The notes below the pieces were generated by a model. It did no database searches. It was not told the DNA's origin and was given only the letters and a program-made list of their open reading frames with translations. A stretch of DNA of 5,094 nucleotides from the NCBI GenBank assembly GCA_016180705.1, contig JACPAU010000101.1, positions 1 to 5,094 on the forward strand. The letters run 5' to 3'. Numbering within the stretch: the stretch's first letter is position 1; each line of letters begins with the position of its first letter. The position numbers were made by a program, and so were the translations under genes. Below, piece after piece: positions 1 to 4,574 of the stretch. This DNA is from Candidatus Methylomirabilota bacterium (GTDB lineage: Bacteria > Methylomirabilota > Methylomirabilia > Methylomirabilales > JACPAU01).

Positions 1-1
1 C

Positions 2-1513
2 CGGCGCCTCTTCGGGCACACGGCCCGCGGGCGTGTCCCTCCCTACGAGACGGCGTACGGTGAGGACTCGCCCTTCCAGCCGGCGCAGGAGATGAGCGAC
101 CTGGCAGCCTTCTTCCGGGCCTTCGGCCTGGCCCTCCGTCCCGCCGGGCACGAGCGGATCGACCACATCAGTTGCGAGTGTGAGTACCTGCTCTTCCTTG
201 CCCGCAAGGAGGCCTGCGCCCTGGAGCGAGGCGACCAGGCCATGCGGGAAGAGACCCGGCGGGCGGCCCGCCTTTTCCTGCGCGATCACGTGGGCCGGTT
301 CGCGCCCGCCTTCGGGAAGAGGTTGGCCCGGGAGGACCCGGGCGGCTTCTACGGGGCCCTGGGTGAACTCTGCGCTGCCTTCGTGACGCAGGAATGCGCC
401 TGGGCTCGCGTGGCGGCCGGGCCCGAGGTGCTCCGCCTCCGCTCGCCATCCGGGGCGGACGCCCCCATGGCCTGCGGCACCGGGGAGCAACTCCTTCAGA
501 TCACGCGCGCGCTGGTGGAGGAGGCGGTGCTCCATGCGCTGCGTGGCCAGCACGAGGAGAGGGCCTTCCGCCGGGGGCGGGACAGCCTCTACGAGATCCC
601 GGACCCCGAGGCCCGGGAGGCGGGCTTCCGGGACCTCCACGCCGCCTGGTTCGAGCGGCTCGGCCTCGGCCGGCCCGTCATCCGGGCATTCCACGAGCAG
701 CCGTCCATTGCCGCCGCCACCCGGGGGTGCCGGATCGCCGCCGCCCGCGCGCGGGAGGAGGAGGGGGCGGAGCTGTTCGTCCGCCCGCCCGGCCCGAGCC
801 TGAGCGGGCAGGATCAGCGGTGGGTGGTCGTCCGTCTCAGGGCCGAGGCCCTGGCATCATCTGAAAGCCTGCTGCAGTTCTTGCGCCACGAGTTCCTCCA
901 CATCGCGGACATGCTGGACCCGCACTTCGGCTACGAACCGAGGCTCCGGCAGGCGGCCGATCCCGTCCCCGAGCGGCTGCTGCGGGACCGCTACCGCGTC
1001 CTGTGGGATGCCACGATTGATGGCCGGCTAGTGCGCCTCGGGCTGGTCCCGCCCTCGGTCCGCGCCGGCCGGCTCCGCGATTTCCTTCGCGCCTTCCCCC
1101 GGCTCGGCGTGCGCGCGGAGGAGACGTTCAGCCGCTTCTTCGATGGAGCCAGCCGCACGCATGCCGACCTGGTGGGCTTCGCGGCCGATCCGGGCGGCGG
1201 CCCGGGGGCGCAGGCGGAAGGTCCCCTCCCCGGCGAACGCTGTCCCCTTTGCCGCTTCCCCACGCATGCCTTCGAGCCTGACCCGTCCGGGCTTCCCCCG
1301 GAGGTCCTGGAGGGGGTGCGGGCCGATTTTCCGGCGTGGGACCCTACCCGGAGCCTCTGCCGGCAGTGCGCCGACCTCTACCGGGCCCGCTTCCTCGAGG
1401 TCTCCGGGGCCGGCGCCCCGCCAGCCCGGGCTACCGGTCAGCCTGGCGCGACGCCGGGATGGTCCGAAGAGGCGGGGCCGCTCTCGAGCTCCCCGACCAA
1501 CGGGCACGTCTGA
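2..1513 (+). CDS. TorD-family chaperone fused to an HExxH domain and C-terminal CxxC/CxxC module (5' partial)
   Basis: The frame is open to the left edge, so the gene starts before the window; 503 residues are visible. The first ~200 residues look like the TorD/DmsD/NarJ chaperone family, which binds molybdoenzyme precursors in the cytoplasm and assists cofactor insertion. Signs are PPYETAYG (residues 13-20), the helix QEMSDLAAFFRAFGL (29-43) and the E-R-x-D-H-x3-E-x-E signature (51-61). Family members are usually about 200-280 residues, so this protein is about twice normal length. The extra part holds HEFLH at 296-300 (bases 887-901), a zincin-type HExxH motif followed by IADMLDPHFGYE. It also holds CPLC at 414-417 and CRQC at 453-456, a likely zinc-binding pair of knuckles. 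The tail is proline/glycine-rich. The internal ATG at 92 is not the start, because the conserved PPYETAYG lies upstream of it in the same frame. The TorD assignment is firm; protease activity of the HExxH part is unproven. Confidence 0.85.
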   Translation, partial: RRLFGHTARGRVPPYETAYGEDSPFQPAQEMSDLAAFFRAFGLALRPAGHERIDHISCECEYLLFLARKEACALERGDQAMREETRRAARLFLRDHVGRFAPAFGKRLAREDPGGFYGALGELCAAFVTQECAWARVAAGPEVLRLRSPSGADAPMACGTGEQLLQITRALVEEAVLHALRGQHEERAFRRGRDSLYEIPDPEAREAGFRDLHAAWFERLGLGRPVIRAFHEQPSIAAATRGCRIAAARAREEEGAELFVRPPGPSLSGQDQRWVVVRLRAEALASSESLLQFLRHEFLHIADMLDPHFGYEPRLRQAADPVPERLLRDRYRVLWDATIDGRLVRLGLVPPSVRAGRLRDFLRAFPRLGVRAEETFSRFFDGASRTHADLVGFAADPGGGPGAQAEGPLPGERCPLCRFPTHAFEPDPSGLPPEVLEGVRADFPAWDPTRSLCRQCADLYRARFLEVSGAGAPPARATGQPGATPGWSEEAGPLSSSPTNGHV

Positions 1514-1517
1514 CCGC

Positions 1518-1524
1518 GAGGAGA
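1518..1524 (+). promoter_or_regulatory. Ribosome binding site GAGGAGA
   Basis: GAGGAGA lies 6 nt upstream of ATG 1531 and just after the stop codon of the TorD-like gene. It decides the start at 1531 over the upstream in-frame ATG at 1336, which lies inside the preceding coding region. Confidence 0.7.
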
Positions 1525-1530
1525 ACCGCC

Positions 1531-1842
1531 ATGGGAAACCCCTGGATTCTGATCGCGACCCTCCTTGGTCTGCCAGCGCTCTACGTCCTGCTTCCTGTCG
1601 GCCTCGACACCTTCCGCCGCTTTCGGAAGAAGAGGGTCGTGTCATGTCCCGAAACAGGGCGGGAGGCGGAGGTGGGCGTGGACGCCGTGCGGGCTGCGCT
1701 TGGCTCCATGGTGGGCCTGAGACGGCCCCCGAGCATCAGGGAGTGTTCTTTCTGGCCGGAGAGGAAAGACTGCGAGCAGGGCTGCCTGCCCGCCCTCGCC
1801 GAAGCGGAGCTAGCGATCCGCCCGCCCGCCCGGCGCGGATAG
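1531..1842 (+). CDS. Small membrane-anchored four-cysteine protein
   Basis: The gene encodes 103 residues. Residues 4-25 form one hydrophobic segment, followed by a basic stretch (RRFRKKR, 29-35). That predicts an N-terminal membrane anchor with the soluble part in the cytoplasm by the positive-inside rule. The soluble part has CPETG at 39-43 and a cysteine group C72-x8-C81-x3-C85 in the context CSFWPERKDC. The four cysteines could bind a metal or form redox-active thiols. I do not know a named family; the pattern looks like a conserved hypothetical protein of respiratory gene clusters. It starts 17 bases after the TorD-like gene and ends 30 bases before the next one, so it is probably in the same operon. 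The start is set by the ribosome binding site at 1518-1524. Function is unknown. Confidence 0.8.
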   Translation: MGNPWILIATLLGLPALYVLLPVGLDTFRRFRKKRVVSCPETGREAEVGVDAVRAALGSMVGLRRPPSIRECSFWPERKDCEQGCLPALAEAELAIRPPARRG

Positions 1843-1872
1843 CAGCAGGTTGCCGGGGGGGACCGGAACGGG

Positions 1873-2343
1873 ATGCAGGCGAAGGCGTACCCCGCCTGGG
1901 CGCAATCCACCCTCTACGACCAGGCGGCCCTCGACGCCCTGTACCGGGTGGCCTTCCGCTTCGTGCTGATGAGCCTGGTGTACCTCGCCTTCGGTGTCTC
2001 TCTGGGCGGGCTGATCTTCCTCGGGGTACGGATCCCGATCTTCATCCATGCCCACCTCAACCTGTACGGCTTTCTGCTCATGTTCATCTTTGGCATGGCC
2101 TACAAGCTGGTGCCACCCATGTTCGCCCGCCGGCAGCAGCTCTTCAGCCTGCGGTTGGCCAGGCTGCAATTCTGGCTGGCCAACGGGGGTCTCCTGGGAA
2201 TGATCGGGGCCTATGCGCTGCATCTGGAGGCGACGGCCCTCGGCGTCGGGGCGATGGGGATGGCAGTGGCTGCCGTCTGGATCTTCGTGCTGAACATGGG
2301 GCTGACGCTCAACGGGTCGAACCGGGGAATGCCGGATGGATGA
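1873..2343 (+). CDS. Four-helix membrane protein resembling part of heme-copper oxidase subunit I
   Basis: The protein has 156 residues and about four transmembrane helices (roughly 29-51, 57-80, 95-115 and 122-144). Helix 2 begins with HAHLNLYGF (59-67) and continues IFGMAYKLVPPMF (72-84). This resembles the heme-ligand helix of subunit I in the cbb3/NOR branch of heme-copper oxidases, and also the HAH helix of NnrS-like proteins. A true subunit I has about twelve helices and CuB ligands, which are absent here, so this is not a complete oxidase. It may bind heme through H59/H61 or act as an accessory subunit. A G-rich stretch at 1855-1861 is a possible ribosome binding site. The stop overlaps the start of the next, decayed frame (ATGGATGA at 2336-2343), typical of translational coupling. 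The coding call is firm; the role is inferred. Confidence 0.82.
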   Translation: MQAKAYPAWAQSTLYDQAALDALYRVAFRFVLMSLVYLAFGVSLGGLIFLGVRIPIFIHAHLNLYGFLLMFIFGMAYKLVPPMFARRQQLFSLRLARLQFWLANGGLLGMIGAYALHLEATALGVGAMGMAVAAVWIFVLNMGLTLNGSNRGMPDG

Positions 2344-2479
2344 GCCGCGCCGGGTGGGGGAGGCCGACGCCCTCGCGAGATTGCGGCAGGTCCATGACCC
2401 TGACGACACCCGGCTGCCCGTTCCACGGAGTTCTCCTGGAGCGGGTCCCGCCGCCTGCGGCTGGTGGGGGTCTGGGGCG
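2336..2479 (+). pseudogene. Remnant of a MIP18/DUF59-family (Fe-S assembly factor-like) gene
   Basis: ATG 2336 overlaps the preceding stop, as for a coupled gene, and reads MDEPRRVGEADALARLRQVH then DPDD. This resembles the N-terminal helix of DUF59 proteins, where LRxVxDPE precedes the NIVDLGLVY segment. That segment is missing. Instead, the +1-shifted frame at 2394-2447 reads MTLTTPGCPFHGVLLERV, which resembles the family's second hallmark (MTLTxPGCP). HDPD and MTLT are encoded by the same bases, ATGACCCTGAC (2394-2404), read in two frames. This suggests a deletion between two short direct repeats of an intact ancestor. A further 1-base shift gives RRLRLVG (2449-2469), after which the C-terminal part is also missing. 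Family members are about 100 residues. Frame 2 from 2336 remains open into the next gene, so a fusion with a 48-residue leader is the alternative reading. I consider decay or a local assembly error more likely. Confidence 0.5.
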
Positions 2480-3202
2480 ATGGGTGAGATGTCCCGCGAC
2501 TGGTTTTTTCCGGAGAAGAGAAGGATTCTGCCGGGCTCGCGCGCCTATTCCATCGCGCTCCGGACTCTCCATCTCGCCGCCTTCGGCCTGCTGCTGGGGG
2601 GCCACGCGTTCGCCGGCGACGCAGATAAGCTCCTGCCGTACCTCTTCCTCGCCATCCTCAGCGGCGTCGGATTGATTGCGATAGAGGTGTACGCGATCGG
2701 CCTGTATTGGCTTTTCCTCGGGAAGGGGCTGATGGTCCTGGGGAAACTCGGTAGCCTGTTGGCGGTTCCCTTCTTCTGGGAGCACCGGCTGGCCCTCCTC
2801 CTGGCGGTGGTCGCGATCGGGTCGGTCGGCTCCCACATGCCCGCCCGCTACCGCCATTATTCCGTCCTCCATCGGCGGGTGATCAGGCCAGACGAGCCCC
2901 TGCGTCCTGTCATCTTTTCCAGTCAACCCGCGCCCGCCGCCTCTTCCTTCCCCCGCCTCTGGCGCCTCCGATGGGCCGTGGGAATTTTCACGCCCTGGCG
3001 GCGGGCAGGCCGCGGCCGTATACTTGGGGGTGCGACGGCCTGGGCAGCGGTTTCCAAGGAGAGGAGGAGAAGGCGATGGCGGCGATTGCATGGGAAACGT
3101 CCTGGTCCAAGGCGAAGGCGCGCGCCCGCGCGGAGAGCAAGCCCATCTTCCTGGACTTCTTCGCCCCCGGGTGAGGGTCCTGCGGCAAGATGGATACCGT
3201 GA
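2480..3202 (+). CDS. Four-helix membrane protein, unknown function, with an over-long C-terminal frame
   Basis: The recognisable protein is about 140 residues from ATG 2480. It starts SRDWFFPEKRRILPGSR (5-21), followed by four hydrophobic segments (about 27-46, 52-74, 78-98 and 103-118). Histidines sit at 31, 42 and 119, the last in SHMPARYRHYS (118-128) after helix 4. The layout is reminiscent of small CopD-like or quinol/heme-type membrane proteins, but I cannot name the family. ATG 2489 is an equally possible start: GGTGGGGG (2463-2470) could serve 2480 and GGGGCG (2474-2479) could serve 2489. After about residue 143 (base ~2908) the sequence turns into arginine/proline-rich text without domain character. 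The frame stays open to TGA 3200-3202, overlapping the downstream selenoprotein gene by 127 bases. The true end is therefore uncertain; a lost stop codon or a frameshift after ~2880 is likely. It probably belongs to the same operon as its upstream neighbours. Confidence 0.7.
   Translation: MGEMSRDWFFPEKRRILPGSRAYSIALRTLHLAAFGLLLGGHAFAGDADKLLPYLFLAILSGVGLIAIEVYAIGLYWLFLGKGLMVLGKLGSLLAVPFFWEHRLALLLAVVAIGSVGSHMPARYRHYSVLHRRVIRPDEPLRPVIFSSQPAPAASSFPRLWRLRWAVGIFTPWRRAGRGRILGGATAWAAVSKERRRRRWRRLHGKRPGPRRRRAPARRASPSSWTSSPPGEGPAARWIP
3062..3067 (+). promoter_or_regulatory. Strong ribosome binding site AGGAGG
   Basis: AGGAGG lies 8 nt upstream of ATG 3076, within a longer purine run (3057-3073). It supports translation starting at 3076, so that the ribosome then meets the in-frame TGA at 3172. 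It argues against a start at the internal ATG 3190, which has no comparable site close upstream. Confidence 0.75.
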
Positions 3203-3636
3203 CGTATCCTAAAGGGAAGGTGGCCGAGTTCCTGGGGCGCGAGTTCGTCCCGGCCCGCGTCAACGTCAAGGAGACGGACGAGGCGCTCGCCCTCTTCAAG
3301 CCCACGTGGACGCCGACGCTGCTCTGCCTGGATCCGGATGGAACGGTCCACTACCGCACCGTCGGGTTCATCCCGCCCGACGCGTTCGTCCCGGAGTTCC
3401 TGGTAGCCCGCGGCCTCGCGGCCTTCAACCAGGGCCAGTACCAGGCAGCCATGGCATACTTCGCCAGGGTCTTCCGGGAGTCGCCGCAGAGTGTCCACGC
3501 GCCGCAGGCCCAGTACTGGCATGCCGTGGCGGACTACAAGCAGACCGGCAGCCGGGACGCCCTGATCGGCGGCTGGAAGAAGCTCAAGGAGCGCTACCCG
3601 GACAGTTACTGGGCGCGGAAGGTGCCCATCGAGTAG
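3076..3636 (+). CDS. Thioredoxin-fold selenoprotein with U-G-S-C active site and helical-repeat tail
   Basis: Read with TGA 3172-3174 as selenocysteine, the product has 186 residues. Residues 1-110 form a thioredoxin-like domain. KPIFLDFFAPG (22-32) is the beta strand before the active site, followed by U33-G34-S35-C36 and KMDTVTYP (38-45). In thioredoxins the sequence is DFWAPW-C-G-P-C, so the TGA falls exactly on the first catalytic cysteine. FVPARVNVKE and WTPTLLCLDPDG follow, with the conserved cis-proline position at P80. Residues ~112-186 (GLAAFNQGQYQAAMAYFARV, then QYWHAVADYK and ERYPDSYWA) look like one or two TPR-type helix pairs. The protein homology continues without a frameshift across the TGA. 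The expected role is thiol-disulfide or peroxide-linked redox chemistry. No signal peptide is seen, so it is probably cytoplasmic. The Sec insertion machinery (selA, selB, selC, selD) is not in this window. The alternative is a pseudogene or base error at the cysteine codon (TGC/TGT to TGA), which the downstream hairpin makes less likely. Confidence 0.85.
3172..3174 (+). other. In-frame UGA, predicted selenocysteine codon
   Basis: TGA is codon 33 of the thioredoxin-like gene. Flanking residues are DFFAPG before and GSCGKMD after, so the UGA occupies the nucleophilic cysteine position of a CxxC motif. This is the most common place for selenocysteine in bacterial redox selenoproteins. The resolving cysteine (C36, TGC at 3181-3183) is intact. 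Confidence 0.83.
3192..3209 (+). promoter_or_regulatory. Putative bacterial SECIS hairpin
   Basis: GGATAC (3192-3197) pairs perfectly with GTATCC (3204-3209) around the loop CGTGAC (3198-3203). The apical loop starts 23 nt after the UGA, and a G is present in its first two bases. Both fit the general bacterial SECIS model (loop about 16-37 nt after UGA, G at loop start), in which SelB binds the loop to deliver Sec-tRNA. The hairpin is inside the coding region, where bacterial SECIS elements lie. Pairing depends on T at the third positions of GAT (D40) and TAT (Y44), both less favoured than GAC and TAC in this GC-rich gene. No clear lower stem towards the UGA was found by eye. Confidence 0.68.
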
Positions 3637-3658
3637 TCCGGGAAGCGCCGGCGGAATC

Positions 3659-3695
3659 ACGGGGCGGGGGGTTCTCTTCCTGCCCCGTTCTGTTT
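3659..3695 (+). terminator. Likely intrinsic terminator after the selenoprotein gene
   Basis: ACGGGGC (3659-3665) pairs perfectly with GCCCCGT (3682-3688), with a 16-nt loop, followed by the T-rich TCTGTTT (3689-3695). It starts 22 nt past the stop at 3636. The long loop and interrupted T tract make it moderate rather than strong. It would end the cluster transcript ahead of the separately promoted outer-membrane gene. Confidence 0.5.
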
Positions 3696-3739
3696 CGGCC
3701 CGCTCGATATCGGGGGCGGCTCCGCGCCCTGGGCGCCGA

Positions 3740-3768
3740 TTGACCCCCCCATGCTCGGGTGGTAGAGT
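3740..3768 (+). promoter_or_regulatory. Candidate sigma70-type promoter for the outer-membrane protein gene
   Basis: TTGACC (3740-3745; 5 of 6 to the -35 consensus) and TAGAGT (3763-3768; 4 of 6 to TATAAT) are separated by 17 nt. Transcription would start near 3775, about 55 nt upstream of ATG 3830. The position just after a likely terminator supports it. It rests on motif matching alone. Confidence 0.45.
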
Positions 3769-3819
3769 TCCCCCGGCTACCGCTGCCCGGGAGAGCCGAG
3801 CGGGGCATCCCGCTCGAAT

Positions 3820-3824
3820 GGAGG
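3820..3824 (+). promoter_or_regulatory. Ribosome binding site GGAGG deciding the start at 3830
   Basis: GGAGG lies 5 nt before ATG 3830. It overlaps the other candidate start, ATG 3818, which would place four extra residues before the signal peptide. This favours 3830. Confidence 0.7.
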
Positions 3825-3829
3825 CGACG

Positions 3830-4477
3830 ATGCGGGGCTGGCGAGTCGCCCTGGTACTTGTTCTCGCGATGATGGGGCTGTCTGGGGTTGCGCGCGCGGA
3901 GCCCTACGTGGCGGCCTACCTCGGAGCGACGTTCCCACTGGATGCCGAGAGGTCGCAGACCGGACCGCCCGCGGCCAGCGCAAGTGGCATCACCGTGGAT
4001 GAGTCGGCCGTCTTCGGGGGGAAGATCGGGTTCTGGTCGGATCCGATCCCGTGGCTGGGAATCGAGCTGGACATCTCAGGCTACACGGCCGACATCCCCC
4101 AGCAGGTCGCTCCCGGCCTGACCGTCATCGCTACCGAAATGGACATCACCGCCATCGGCTTTCACTTCATGGGGCGAATCCCGCTCGGGCCGCCCGAGGG
4201 GGACCCCTTCCGGCGGGCGTACTTCTATCTGGGCGGCGGCCCGGCGATCTTCGCGGTCTCTGGGGAGCGGGGTGGCGTCAGCCAGGATGTAGCGGAGTTC
4301 GGCGTGCACGCGCTGGCCGGGTTCAAGCTGTTCCTCACCCCGAACATCGCCGTCTTCGCTGAGTACAAATTCATCTTCACCGAGGTCACGTTCGATACCA
4401 CCGCGGGGACCGAGGACAACGACCTGAAGATCAACCAGGTCTACGGCGGGATCGCCTACCACTTCTCCTTTTTCTAG
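3830..4477 (+). CDS. Secreted outer-membrane beta-barrel protein (OmpA/OMP_b-brl-like)
   Basis: The protein has 215 residues. Residues 1-23 are a signal peptide: positive start MRGWR, hydrophobic core VALVLVLAMMGL, and an ARA cleavage site before E24. The mature part shows alternating polar/hydrophobic strands typical of a small eight-stranded barrel: PYVAAYLGATFPL (25-37), a GGKIGFW strand, WLGIELDISGY, FHFMGRIPL, AYFYLGGGPAIFAV, FGVHALAGFKLFL, NIAVFAEYKFIF and the final QVYGGIAYHFSFF. The C-terminal aromatic residue is the usual BAM recognition signal. It would sit in the outer membrane; no peptidoglycan-binding OmpA domain follows, so it is a barrel-only protein. Substrate or function cannot be assigned. 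Start 3830 was chosen from its ribosome binding site and the fit of the signal peptide. It appears to be a single-gene unit between the terminator-like hairpin at 3659-3695 and the perfect hairpin at 4502-4530. Confidence 0.88.
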   Translation: MRGWRVALVLVLAMMGLSGVARAEPYVAAYLGATFPLDAERSQTGPPAASASGITVDESAVFGGKIGFWSDPIPWLGIELDISGYTADIPQQVAPGLTVIATEMDITAIGFHFMGRIPLGPPEGDPFRRAYFYLGGGPAIFAVSGERGGVSQDVAEFGVHALAGFKLFLTPNIAVFAEYKFIFTEVTFDTTAGTEDNDLKINQVYGGIAYHFSFF

Positions 4478-4501
4478 GGTCTCGCATCGCCGCTTCAGTC
4501 A

Positions 4502-4530
4502 TCCGGACGCCCGAAGGTCGGGCGTCCGGA
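4502..4530 (+). terminator. Perfect 13-bp-stem hairpin, probable terminator
   Basis: TCCGGACGCCCGA (4502-4514) and TCGGGCGTCCGGA (4518-4530) are exact reverse complements around the loop AGG. It begins 25 nt after the stop of the outer-membrane gene. There is no T tract on either side, so it is not a classic intrinsic terminator. It may act as a transcript-end stabiliser, a Rho-assisted stop, or a symmetric protein-binding site ahead of the aldehyde dehydrogenase gene. Confidence 0.6.
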
Positions 4531-4561
4531 GCGGGACGTGGTGTCCTGCGCGCCTGTGCGC

Positions 4562-4568
4562 GAGGAGG
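4562..4568 (+). promoter_or_regulatory. Ribosome binding site GAGGAGG deciding a GTG start
   Basis: GAGGAGG is 6 nt upstream of GTG 4575. The downstream ATG 4611 has no such site, so GTG 4575 is preferred; it adds 12 residues before the conserved MFIGGKWVES start of the domain. Confidence 0.75.
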
Positions 4569-4574
4569 CTCCCC

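Noticed and set aside
1028..1645. Minus-strand open frames (for example 1028-1645, 1810-2409, 2309-3091, 2923-3660, 4431-4958)
   Set aside because: All are antisense to well-supported genes and show shadow composition; none has recognisable motifs.
1143..2675. Long 510-codon frame on the + strand
   Set aside because: It crosses three better-supported genes in a different frame, is rich in Arg/Pro/Gly/Ala typical of out-of-frame GC-rich sequence, and has no domain character except the short DUF59-like patch noted separately.
2977..2992. Dyad CGTGGGAATTTTCACG as an operator or terminator
   Set aside because: The symmetry needs two G-T mismatches and leaves no loop; by itself it is compatible with chance.
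3019..3024. TATACT as a -10 promoter element for the selenoprotein gene
   Set aside because: It matches well alone, but no acceptable -35 lies 16-18 nt upstream (TGGCGG there; TTTTCA at 2985-2990 is 28 nt away). Not supported enough to annotate.
3190..3636. Separate gene starting at internal ATG 3190
   Set aside because: It would begin three codons after the active-site region, lacks a close ribosome binding site, and leaves the thioredoxin strand at 3139-3171 unexplained. It is the truncated view of the selenoprotein.
3704..3711. CGATATCG palindrome downstream of the selenoprotein gene
   Set aside because: An 8-base palindrome is short and isolated; no second copy or positional logic was seen.
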